A DNA stretch of 64,000 nucleotides from Limnomonas spitsbergensis (Eukaryota > Chlorophyta > Chlorophyceae > Chlamydomonadales). Below are positions 21,471 through 29,973 of the stretch, piece by piece (positions within the stretch are counted from its first letter, which is position 1; each line of letters begins with the position of its first letter). The position numbers and the translations under genes were made by a program. The stretch spans positions 7,996,501 to 8,060,500 of the forward strand of contig JAYJMM010000041.1 in the NCBI GenBank assembly GCA_037349105.1, in the 5' to 3' direction. Below the pieces are notes generated by a model. It searched no databases. It saw only the letters and a list, made by a program, of their open reading frames with translations, and was not told the origin of the DNA.

Positions 21471-22358
21471 ATGCCCAGAAAGCCCAGCGCCAGCAAGGAC
21501 GCCCGCGATGCCGAGCAGCGGGCCAGCGATAAGGCCGTAATCAACGACGGTTACAAGATGATTAACGCATATGCACGGATGTTCTTGAAGGAGCGATCAG
21601 CAGCCATCGCACGGACAGAAGACAGGCGTCGTCAAGCCGCGTTTTTAACTAAGCGCAAGGCAAATGGCGGCGCCTCCGGCTCCAACCTTGGCCGTGGTGA
21701 AAACCTGGCCAGCGGAAGAAGCCAGACTGAAGGGCTGATGCAATCGCCTCAGGGCATGCATGGGGCCCGGACGTCCGGTGGTGATGAGGCACCTCCTCTA
21801 GTGAGGGCGCCCAAGCCACCGCTCAGCACAGAGGAGCGGAAGCAGCGCAAGGAGCGCAAACAGCAGAGGAGGCAACAGAAAAGGGAAGCAGAGCTGAACC
21901 GTGATTTGGATCAGCACAACCAGCTGCGCCCCATTCCTGAAGCTGCGGGCGAGTCCGGACTTGACCGCATGGACCTCGATGATCAGGCGGCGGAAACCTC
22001 AGAGCTTGCCGCCGCTCCATCCAGCGGTGGTGGATCCGCAAGGCAGCTGCGTAGTGCAGCAAGGTCCTTCGTCCCTACAACATCTATTGAGGGCGCATAC
22101 CGGTACGATGGACGAGGCACGCCATCCTACCGCGAGGAGATTAAGACTAGCCTCACGCCTACTATGATGGCGCAGCTCACCATCCTCGTTCGTAGAAATG
22201 ACTACGAGCAGGTACGTGAGTGGTGGAAGGTGTACGGTGCCAACTGTGTGTTCCGCAAGCGCAAGGACAAAACCGACATCTTGGCAGATATAGCAGTGTT
22301 TGCTGCTGAGGTTGCAGAGGTGACTGTTCAGGAGATTCTGGGCAGCCCTAACTCCTGA
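21471..22358 (+). CDS. Accessory ORF C, basic and highly charged
   Basis: The 295-residue protein starts MPRKPSASKDARDAEQRASD. The middle is extremely basic and helix-prone (STEERKQRKERKQQRRQQKR), consistent with nucleic-acid binding or a nuclear-localisation signal; that is inference from composition. The C-terminal 80 residues look globular (TSLTPTMMAQLTILVRRNDY, EVAEVTVQEILGSP). It ends at TGA. The frame reopens after a second TGA at 22380 into the next ORF. I recognise no family. Confidence 0.6.
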   Translation: MPRKPSASKDARDAEQRASDKAVINDGYKMINAYARMFLKERSAAIARTEDRRRQAAFLTKRKANGGASGSNLGRGENLASGRSQTEGLMQSPQGMHGARTSGGDEAPPLVRAPKPPLSTEERKQRKERKQQRRQQKREAELNRDLDQHNQLRPIPEAAGESGLDRMDLDDQAAETSELAAAPSSGGGSARQLRSAARSFVPTTSIEGAYRYDGRGTPSYREEIKTSLTPTMMAQLTILVRRNDYEQVREWWKVYGANCVFRKRKDKTDILADIAVFAAEVAEVTVQEILGSPNS

Positions 22359-22382
22359 AGTGTTGCGCAGGCTAGGAAGTGA

Positions 22383-23207
22383 AGTTTAGTGGCTCTCATC
22401 AGAAGGCGTCATCCTGATTTTCGACCTGCGCATCCCCTCAGGGGCACTGCTTTTGTTGTTCCTTTGCAGAGTTTGGGTAACAAGCCTAGGCTGCGTCGTG
22501 CTAGAGCTAGGGAACTTGCTCAGCTGCGCGCCAAGCGTATTGCTATTCTTATTGAGTTCTGGGCCAAGAGAGTCAGGAGATCTCGCAGGGTACAGAGGAT
22601 TGCTGATGACAAGCTCAAGGCTGAACTGCTTAGGTCTGACAGGTTACTCGTTTTGACTTTGGAAATTGATGTCTGTAAATCTGTGCGGCGCCCTGGTCCT
22701 GCTATCACTCACAGAACGCAGCATCTCCTCAGAATGCAACCCACCATAATGAAATGGATCTTCTATCTCTGGCTGATAGTCGCAGCATTTATGTTCACAC
22801 CTGTTAACAGTATGAGAACTCACAATGCCCCAGCTCAGGTTTTTGATTTAACTCGCAGCATCGCACGAGACCAGTATTCAAGAGAAGTATTAGGATCTTC
22901 ACTGATCACGCAGACAGGTATCTCTTACTCAGCAGATATTCAACATTACACAGATCCAGCGTTGCTGAATGACCTGTTGTCACCTGATGAGCTTCACGAG
23001 GGAGTCCATATTGAGGGATCTTGGTCTTTAGATAATATGACACCTGATAGTCCAGCAGATCTTGTAGAACCTGATAAACATTTCAAGATGGAACAAGGTT
23101 GGACCCTAGGCAATCATGCTGATATTAGTGAGATTGAGAGGCAGCAGTTCCAGGATGAACTAGGAGAATTATCCAGGCACAAAGCGCTTATAAATTGTCT
23201 GACTTGA
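22383..23207 (+). CDS. ORF D with a signal-peptide-like or membrane segment, overlapping RT
   Basis: The frame opens after the TGA at 22380-22382 with no early ATG. The first half is Arg-rich. An ATG at 22749 begins MKWIFYLWLIVAAFMFTPVN, which looks like either a signal peptide or a single membrane helix. The remaining 130 residues are acidic. The final part (ADISEIERQQFQDELGELSR) precedes the RT start and overlaps the RT frame at 23159-23207 in the -1 phase. I saw no canonical X-XXY-YYZ slippery heptamer in the overlap. Whether it is an envelope-like protein or simply the N-terminus of Pol is open. Confidence 0.5.
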   Translation, partial: SLVALIRRRHPDFRPAHPLRGTAFVVPLQSLGNKPRLRRARARELAQLRAKRIAILIEFWAKRVRRSRRVQRIADDKLKAELLRSDRLLVLTLEIDVCKSVRRPGPAITHRTQHLLRMQPTIMKWIFYLWLIVAAFMFTPVNSMRTHNAPAQVFDLTRSIARDQYSREVLGSSLITQTGISYSADIQHYTDPALLNDLLSPDELHEGVHIEGSWSLDNMTPDSPADLVEPDKHFKMEQGWTLGNHADISEIERQQFQDELGELSRHKALINCLT

Positions 23208-24421
23208 CAGGTTATGAAGGATCAGTTCTTCCCTTCACCATAGGTCCCCCTGGAGAGACTATAACTTTGCCCCCAGGTATTATTCTCAGAAAGGCTCGCA
23301 GGAGGTCGCCCATGGAGAAAGAAGTTATGGACGAACACATGACCCCTCTCATGGAAGCTGGATTTATCAGTGAGTGTCCTCGGCCCCTTATGATACATGA
23401 AGCAGTTATAGCTGCCAAGAAGGATCCCGTGACTGGCGCATGGACTGATAAAAGATGCTGTATTAATTATGGTAAAGCATCTGGAGGCATTAATGCCTTT
23501 ACACCTCCCGACGTGTACCCTTTACCCTTGCCTGAAGAATTGTTTGGAAGGACTGAAGGTTGTACTGTGTTCTCTGTTTGTGATATGAAATCAGGTTTCG
23601 GTCAAACTTCACTGTCTGAAGAATGCAGGGACATGACTGCGTTCTGGTGGAATGATCGGTGTTGGAAGACTAACCGAAATACCTTTGGCCTTACTAATAT
23701 GCCTGCATACTTCCAGAGAGTCATGAATACTGTAATAACTGAAGCAGGCCTTGATCACTGTTGTGTATGTTTTATAGATGATATCCTGGTCTTTACCAAA
23801 GATCTTGCATCACACAAAGCTGCACTTAAACTCTTGTTTGCTGCCCTCAAGAATTGTCATATGAAGGTGCATCTAGGAAAATGCAAGTTTCTGTTTAACA
23901 GCCTGGAGTACCTGGGCCATATTATGATTGGAACCACAGGTATTTCACCTAGTGAAACCAAGATCTTGGCAATCAGAGCTTTACCCACGCCCACTACTGT
24001 GCATGAACTGCGTCGTGTCATTGGTTTTGCTAATTATTACCGATGTTATGTTCCTAACTTTTCTGTCATCTCCAGCCCCCTTACTAAGTTGTTTAAGAAG
24101 GACACTCCTTGGCTGTGGACAGCTGAGAGGGATAAGGCATGGGAACACCTAAAAGATGAACTCTGCAAACCTGGTAACGCATTGCGCACGCCTGATAAAA
24201 ATCGCCGTTACATCCTTCACACCGATTGGTCCCAGAAAGGCATGTCAGCCGGTCTGGGTCAAAAGGATGATGATGGGAAGGAATATCTAGTAGCCTGCAT
24301 CAGCAGAACTTGCAATGTGCATGAGGCTAATTATGGGTCTTACAAGGGTGAAATGTTGGCCGCAGTATGGGGAGTGAGAGCCTTCCGCTATTATCTGCTT
24401 GGGGCTAAATACCATTTCTAA
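23159..24421 (+). CDS. Reverse transcriptase and RNase H (Pol, part 1)
   Basis: The product copies element RNA into DNA. The frame opens after a TGA at 23156 and has no ATG near its start, so translation by frameshift from ORF D is likely. RT motifs are in order: RRRSPMEKEVMDEHMTPLME (N-terminal box), VFSVCDMKSGFGQ (motif A Asp), NTFGLTNMPAYFQRVM (motif B), CFIDDILVFT (catalytic F-I-D-D in place of Y-x-D-D) and CKFLFNSLEYLGHI (motif E). RNase H follows: YILHTDWSQKGMSAGLGQ with the first Asp, and YKGEMLAAVWGVRAF with the Glu. The frame ends at TAA 24419-24421 just before the third catalytic Asp, which is found in the next frame as SDHKGL at 24434-24451. The block is Ty3/Gypsy-like. Confidence 0.9.
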   Translation, partial: TRRIIQAQSAYKLSDLTGYEGSVLPFTIGPPGETITLPPGIILRKARRRSPMEKEVMDEHMTPLMEAGFISECPRPLMIHEAVIAAKKDPVTGAWTDKRCCINYGKASGGINAFTPPDVYPLPLPEELFGRTEGCTVFSVCDMKSGFGQTSLSEECRDMTAFWWNDRCWKTNRNTFGLTNMPAYFQRVMNTVITEAGLDHCCVCFIDDILVFTKDLASHKAALKLLFAALKNCHMKVHLGKCKFLFNSLEYLGHIMIGTTGISPSETKILAIRALPTPTTVHELRRVIGFANYYRCYVPNFSVISSPLTKLFKKDTPWLWTAERDKAWEHLKDELCKPGNALRTPDKNRRYILHTDWSQKGMSAGLGQKDDDGKEYLVACISRTCNVHEANYGSYKGEMLAAVWGVRAFRYYLLGAKYHF

Positions 24422-24441
24422 TAATAAGCGATCATAAAGGA

Positions 24442-26904
24442 TTGTCTTGGTTAATGTCTAATAAAGAGTTAGAGGAGCAGTATGCTCGCTGGTCTGTCAT
24501 GCTTTCGCCATTCTCATATGAGCTTGAATACAAACCAGGTGTTAAACATATTGTTGCTGATGTCCCCAACAGGTTCCCTGTTCAGTCAGATCTGGACTGG
24601 ACAGGCACAAAAGAGAGTCACTTCGCAACGACGTGGCCCTTTTACTACAACTCTGCATTCTGTGGATCAGGTGTAGACACTGATTTGACTGCTAATAGTT
24701 CTAAAAGAGCGTATTCCCTTATGGCTGCTTGTTTGTCAAGAACGCCCCAGAGTGCAGTCCCGTGGGGATTTGCCATAGAACCCTTTGGTCCTGCAATTGA
24801 TCCTGATCCGGTTCCTGATAAGGAGCAAGGTGTTGCTGGATTACAAATGATTTCTGAGGATGCTGAAATGTCTTTTCCTTTACCTACCGAGTGGCCAGGT
24901 CTACCTAGAACCCGAGCTATTTGGCCTTCTCCCACCTTCGGTCCATCTGTTACAAACCACATTCATTCGTTGGCTACTAGACTGATGATTCCTGATGACA
25001 TGGATGATATGAGTTGCTGTAATGCATTTGATACTGCAGCTGCTTTTGATTTCGAAATTAATGGCATTTCTTCATTTTCCACTCGCATTCATGTGCCGCA
25101 GATGGACACGCTGTCGGAGAAACAAAAAGCTTTAAGGGGGACAGCTTCTTCAAGAGTTGAAGATTGCCGCTTGCATTTGCAGGATTTGCCTCCTTCCCAC
25201 TATACTTCACTGCAGGTGCAAGAACAGTCAAAAGAAGGCAATCTTACTGGAAAAGGGATTCGATCAATAAATTCTACACCTATTCCTCAAACCAGCATTC
25301 TTACTGCTGTGCAAGAAGGTGTGTCATTGATTGAGCTGTTTGGTGGTATGTGCGGAGGGTTAGAATGCATGCTGAAAAATGGCATCCGCATCAACCACTA
25401 TTACTATGCTGACATTGATAATGGCGCAAGGGTTTGTGCCAAACACAGACTTAAGTTGCTCATGGAGGAATATCCCAATCTGTTGAGTCATGATGCTATT
25501 GCTGACACATTCAACCAGTTGCCGCATGATGTGTACGAAATAAATGAAAGACATCTCATTGACATTGGATGTCTTGATGGTACCCAATGGATGCTAACAG
25601 CAGGGTTTATGTGCACTGACCTGTCTTCTGTGACAGGGAAACGTACAGGATTACAAGGAGAGAAAAGTTCCACATTTTTTCCTCTTATTAAAATTCTAGG
25701 ATCTCTGCAGCATATGCAACAAGGGAGACGACCACCCATGTACCTCATTGAGAATGTTGCTGTACAATTTGCTATTGCAAAATCGCAGGCAATGACAGAA
25801 GGATTCCAGGAACTTACAGAGAGGCTGGGACACCCAGTATGCTTTGACGCTGTTGCTGTAGGTAGCTATGCCCACAGGCTGCGTAATTATTGGCAAAATA
25901 TATGTTCCCCCGCTTCTTTGCAGTTGGTTATGATGTCCTTTGTCCGTGATGATACATTGCGCCTGACTGACATATTGGACCATGGAAGAAACCCCCGTAC
26001 CTGTTTTAAAGTTAACAGGTACCCATATCATCCAGCCAATATATTGAACGAACCTCTGCGAGTTTTTCCTACGATGGTTGCTAGGATTGAATCTTATGCG
26101 TTTCGTCCAAATCCTGAATATGAACCTGGACTTGTTTTGGAAACTGATCAAACAGGAATTGTCACTAGACACGCTCTGACTATTCATGAGCGTGAACGTG
26201 CCATGGGATATGCGACTGACTGTACTGCTGGTAAAGACCTGATCTTTTCTGTGCGTCACAGGATCGTTGGAGGCGCTTTTGATGCAAATGCTGTCAGTCA
26301 TCTGCTTGCTGTTGGAATTGCAGTTCGATTTGCAGATGTTCCGCCTTTGCAGGAAATTTTTTCTGCATTCAATAACTTTCTCCCTCATTCCTTTGCCACT
26401 TCAGGACTGGAGCTGGGGGGGGATAGTGATCAGATATCTCAGCAGCTTAATCATTTATTTGCTGCTGGAGATTCCCTGATCTTACATGCAGCTCAGTCCT
26501 TAGCGGCTGAGTTCATAGAGCAACCCATGACTCGTGAGGAAGAGTCTCATTCATTTGCAGATATCTGGTTGGATAATAATGCTATGCAATATTTGAGGCG
26601 TACCACTGACACAATGTTGCCCATGCTGACCCCTGTAGAACGCAAGCGTCTTCAACGACGAGCTGCGCTCTATCTCTGGTCTTCTGAAAAGAATATTCTA
26701 TATCGAAGAATGCCAGGCGGTACAACCAAGGTGGTACCACCCCCTGGTGACCGGTTGGCACTCGTTCACAAAATGCATGTAGAAAATGGTCATTATGGCA
26801 GGCGCCGCACGACGGGGCTTGTCATGATGACTCACTGGTGGGTTGGTTTATATAACGATTGCAAAAGAGTGGTCCAGTGCTGCGAGGCCTGTGATTACAC
26901 TTAA
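24442..26904 (+). CDS. RNase H tail, C5-cytosine DNA methyltransferase and integrase zinc finger (Pol, part 2)
   Basis: The 820-codon frame begins with the end of RNase H/connection (EYKPGVKHIVADVPNRFP). After a 240-residue linker comes a C5-cytosine methyltransferase at about residues 292-630: motif I VSLIELFGGMCGG (residue 293 on), motif IV GFMCTDLSSVTGKRTG with the catalytic Cys at residue 391, motif VI ENV (437), motif VIII HRLRNYW (478), and the C-terminal RIVGGAFDANAVSHLL corresponding to motif X. The enzyme class transfers methyl from S-adenosylmethionine to carbon 5 of cytosine in DNA. The usual Pro before the catalytic Cys is Met here. Residues 740-820 are the integrase HHCC finger (VHKMHVENGHYGRRR and CCEAC). 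The frame stops at TAA 26902, and the same frame carries the integrase core. Confidence 0.9.
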   Translation: MSWLMSNKELEEQYARWSVMLSPFSYELEYKPGVKHIVADVPNRFPVQSDLDWTGTKESHFATTWPFYYNSAFCGSGVDTDLTANSSKRAYSLMAACLSRTPQSAVPWGFAIEPFGPAIDPDPVPDKEQGVAGLQMISEDAEMSFPLPTEWPGLPRTRAIWPSPTFGPSVTNHIHSLATRLMIPDDMDDMSCCNAFDTAAAFDFEINGISSFSTRIHVPQMDTLSEKQKALRGTASSRVEDCRLHLQDLPPSHYTSLQVQEQSKEGNLTGKGIRSINSTPIPQTSILTAVQEGVSLIELFGGMCGGLECMLKNGIRINHYYYADIDNGARVCAKHRLKLLMEEYPNLLSHDAIADTFNQLPHDVYEINERHLIDIGCLDGTQWMLTAGFMCTDLSSVTGKRTGLQGEKSSTFFPLIKILGSLQHMQQGRRPPMYLIENVAVQFAIAKSQAMTEGFQELTERLGHPVCFDAVAVGSYAHRLRNYWQNICSPASLQLVMMSFVRDDTLRLTDILDHGRNPRTCFKVNRYPYHPANILNEPLRVFPTMVARIESYAFRPNPEYEPGLVLETDQTGIVTRHALTIHERERAMGYATDCTAGKDLIFSVRHRIVGGAFDANAVSHLLAVGIAVRFADVPPLQEIFSAFNNFLPHSFATSGLELGGDSDQISQQLNHLFAAGDSLILHAAQSLAAEFIEQPMTREEESHSFADIWLDNNAMQYLRRTTDTMLPMLTPVERKRLQRRAALYLWSSEKNILYRRMPGGTTKVVPPPGDRLALVHKMHVENGHYGRRRTTGLVMMTHWWVGLYNDCKRVVQCCEACDYT

Positions 26905-29124
26905 GTATCGTTTAATGCTATGCAGCCTGTTATGCATCCCTTACCCATCAGAGGACTTATGTACCGCTGGCACCGGGATCTTTCTGGTCCTTATACGGCT
27001 TCTAACCGTGGCCACACCTATGTTATGGTAGCTGTAGAAAGCTACTCTAAATGGGTTGAGGTATTTCCTATGACTGCTAAATCATCTAAAGAAGTAGCTT
27101 ACCATTTCCTGCACGGCATATTGGCACGATTTGGGGCATGCGCTGAAGTTGTCACAGACGGTGGTGGGGAGTTTCAAGGTGAAATGGACTCGCTGCTTGT
27201 CCGTGCCATGATTGATCATAGAGTCACCAGTTCTTTCCATCCCCAAGCCAATGGGCAAGCGGAAAGGCTGGTAAAGACAGTAAAAACTGCATTATCAAGG
27301 CACTTGCACGTTTCAAGAGAGCCTCGAGAATGGGACATGTATTTACCCTGGATAGCACTCGGGTACCGAGTCACTAAGCATGCTAGCACCTTGATGAGTC
27401 CTTACCAGCTGCTTTTTTCCTGTGAACCAGTCATCCCTCCCGCTATCATGGAAAGGTTGAATGGGGATCAGGCAGTGGATTACCTGGATGTGGATTCTGC
27501 TGCTGAACTTGTACTGTCCCGTTCTGAATTGCTAGCCAAGAACTGCGTGATGGTCGGCCAGAATCTTCTGGTTGCTCAACAGCGAGATACCCTGCGTTAC
27601 GCAAGGCTTCGTAGTGGAGGTTACCTCCCATCAATAGCTAAGTATACTGAGGGGCAGTTTGTGTACGTGCGGGATGAGAACCGGCTGCACTCCACTGCAA
27701 GACCTTACGTGCTTCGGGTGTTTGATGTACGGCCAAGTGCAGTCATTATCCTGGTTGGTCGCAATGGGGTGACTGTGGCTGAGAACGCTATTAACTGCGC
27801 ACCATGTCATCTGCCCATAGAGGGACTCTTACCCCCATCCAAAAGATGGCAAAAGCCAGCACCAGACTTCCCTTGCCAGAGATGTCTGCTGCCTGATAAT
27901 GCTAAGAAAATGATTCTGTGTGGCAGTTGTGGTCGAGGCACTCACACGTATTGTTTGGTACCACGGCTTACTACTGTTCCTGCTGGTTACTGGATTTGTG
28001 AGCAATGTAGGACTGCTGGAGCTGATGCTACTGGTGCTGCAAGACGTGATGTTGCGGCGGAATTGGAGGAACCAGCGGCCGCCGTGACAGGTTACCAGCC
28101 GCGGCCTGCTAAGCAAAAGAAGGCAGGAAGGGTGATGGGAGCCGCCAATGGCGGTGGCCTTGTTGAGGATGAAGGAGAAGGACCTGCTGAAGACAGGGAA
28201 GATGACGCAGATTGTCTTGCCGGGACCGCCGCAGGCGGTGCCGGAAGCAATGCGATTGAGCTTGTCGGGACCGGCGCAGTTGTCAGCAAAGGGGAAATTG
28301 CTGAGGAGGCGCAACCTGATGATCAGCGCCCTACCCGTGCATCCGTGAGAATCCGCGTCCCCAACAAGAGGTTCGAAAGCCATGTCACTCATCCTTGGGT
28401 GCCCTCAGGTTTCATCAACTGGGGTGTCCGCGGAGATGCGGTGGATGCGCTCAAGTCCTTAATGCCTGGGGTGTGGCGAGAGCGCGATGAGGCTGCGGTC
28501 TACTTGGGCAACAGGGTGCCGGGAGGATGGTCGTACCAACTCCACCCTCCTTCACCTCTCACCATTGAAGACAGCGACTGCAACACCCTGCTGGACTGCC
28601 TTGACCTATCCCTGTCCCCCAGCATTCTTTTGTTGTTCAAGGATAATGGGCAAGCCACTGGGCTTCTGCAGAACAGCCAGCTTTACCCTTACCCTCGATC
28701 CCTCCATGTTCTTACCAATTCGGGCATCGGTGTCAACGTCCCTGCAGACTACTGTTCTGATCCGCTGCAACCCTCCACCTACGAGTTTCTGCTGCGACAG
28801 CATGGGCTGCACGTTCTTATCACAAACTCTCCGGCTGAATACGCTGATATCTCCTGTGCCCTTGCGGTCAAGTACGCGCGTCATGTGGCCTGTTGCCTAG
28901 TCACCCAAGATTTCCTAAAGTGCCATCCTGCAAGGTTTGAGTGGCTGTCCCAACTACGGAGAGAAAGGCGGCTTGTCATTTTGCAGTCTGTCAGCTTCAC
29001 AGCAGGTCTGGGAGTTAACCGGTCCATTCACGGTTGCTGCAGCAATAAAGTATGGATCCTTGTGTTTGCATCAGCAGCTATCCGTGCTCGGATGATCCCA
29101 CCAATGCACACGTTCATCCGTTGA
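26905..29124 (+). CDS. Integrase core, PHD finger and unknown C-terminal domain (Pol, part 3)
   Basis: This ORF is in frame with the previous one; only the TAA at 26902 separates the HHCC finger from the core. The first ATG is at 26920. DDE residues are visible in LMYRWHRDLSGPY, VVTDGGGEFQG and FHPQANGQAERLVK. The integrase inserts the cDNA into chromosomes. At residues 319-363 lies a C4HC3 PHD finger: CQRC, CGSC, THTYC and WICEQC in correct order. PHD fingers commonly bind histone H3 tails; many Gypsy elements carry a chromodomain at this place instead. A Gly/Ala/Glu-rich linker leads to a C-terminal region of about 240 residues (WGVRGDAVDALKSLMPGVW, ALAVKYARHVACCLVTQDFL) that I cannot assign. 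It may be a Rossmann-like domain, but this is a weak impression. It ends at TGA 29122. Confidence 0.88.
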   Translation, partial: VSFNAMQPVMHPLPIRGLMYRWHRDLSGPYTASNRGHTYVMVAVESYSKWVEVFPMTAKSSKEVAYHFLHGILARFGACAEVVTDGGGEFQGEMDSLLVRAMIDHRVTSSFHPQANGQAERLVKTVKTALSRHLHVSREPREWDMYLPWIALGYRVTKHASTLMSPYQLLFSCEPVIPPAIMERLNGDQAVDYLDVDSAAELVLSRSELLAKNCVMVGQNLLVAQQRDTLRYARLRSGGYLPSIAKYTEGQFVYVRDENRLHSTARPYVLRVFDVRPSAVIILVGRNGVTVAENAINCAPCHLPIEGLLPPSKRWQKPAPDFPCQRCLLPDNAKKMILCGSCGRGTHTYCLVPRLTTVPAGYWICEQCRTAGADATGAARRDVAAELEEPAAAVTGYQPRPAKQKKAGRVMGAANGGGLVEDEGEGPAEDREDDADCLAGTAAGGAGSNAIELVGTGAVVSKGEIAEEAQPDDQRPTRASVRIRVPNKRFESHVTHPWVPSGFINWGVRGDAVDALKSLMPGVWRERDEAAVYLGNRVPGGWSYQLHPPSPLTIEDSDCNTLLDCLDLSLSPSILLLFKDNGQATGLLQNSQLYPYPRSLHVLTNSGIGVNVPADYCSDPLQPSTYEFLLRQHGLHVLITNSPAEYADISCALAVKYARHVACCLVTQDFLKCHPARFEWLSQLRRERRLVILQSVSFTAGLGVNRSIHGCCSNKVWILVFASAAIRARMIPPMHTFIR

Positions 29125-29910
29125 TACATTATATACTGCTTTCTTGTGACAGAATTTAACTGAGTTTCCTTCGTTTGCTTTGAACAATTGACTGTGTATC
29201 TGAGCGGAATTTTCACTGGATCTGGGGGGGGGGGCTTCGGGAAATGGGATTTGAAATGGGATTCTTTACTGGTGCTGAGACTTGTGAGCTAAAGAGGAAC
29301 TGGATATCTGTGAACTTTTGTCTTATGTTACAGACTATTATATATATGCTCAAAACTGATATTTAGGATGATACTTGATTTCAAACAAAACAAAACAAAA
29401 ATTGTGTGCAGTTTTCAATATCTGGGGGGGGAAAGGTTGTTGTGCATAATACGCACTTTTAGGGTTTAGGAGGTGTCTACCGTGAGGTGGCATTCTCATA
29501 TGTCTGGCGCGAGCCTATAGGCATCCCCGATCAGGTGTTAGTTAGGTGGTCGGGAAGTTTGAGATGGTGTGGATTGGGAAACCAATTGCACTAGAGCAGG
29601 GCTGATGTAGTCTTCTGGACTTGGGGTCGATTGGGCCCTGGGGGAAGGTGAACAGTACCGATGGTGACGAGAACTGGGCTCTTCAGCTTGAAGAGGGTCC
29701 CTTAAAGCGACTGTGGCGAGTTACGGTAAAGCGTAAAAGTCACAGCTAACGTACGCATTATATCGGAGGTTATTTTTCCTACCGGTACTTGTGCCCCATG
29801 GACTCTGGGCAGGGCCCAGGGGTGGGAAGTCTGATAACAATACGCAGTTCTTAAAACGTTGTCGTACTTGTTTATTACTGCCTCTAGTGTTTTTCGATCT
29901 GGGGGGGGAA
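29125..29910 (+). other. 3' noncoding region of the element with three G-runs
   Basis: Runs of eleven G (29224-29234) and eight G (29424-29431 and 29901-29908) occur. The last two share the context TCTGGGGGGGGAA. The final one looks like the polypurine tract that primes plus-strand synthesis, but it is followed by a 63-bp segment rather than directly by the LTR. I see no coding sequence. Confidence 0.6.
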
Positions 29911-29973
29911 TGTCTTGTGTTCTTTTCGCTTGGTGCACCCATTCCTTAGGGTGCACCTCTGTGCCGCGACAGC
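29911..29973 (+). repeat. 63-bp repeat flanking the 3' LTR, upstream copy
   Basis: It begins TGTCTTGTGTTCTTTTCGCT right after the polypurine-like run and ends CGCGACAGC at the LTR border. The same sequence with five extra bases (CAAGG) follows the LTR at 30702-30769. It contains two copies of the palindrome GGTGCACC. No copy precedes the 5' LTR. Confidence 0.9.

Noticed and set aside
26890..26925. Reassigned genetic code in which TAA or TAG encodes glutamine
   Set aside because: A Gln there would keep integrase in frame, but other breaks in the element are frame changes or TGA, and the host TRF4-like and helical-repeat genes end normally at TAG and TAA.
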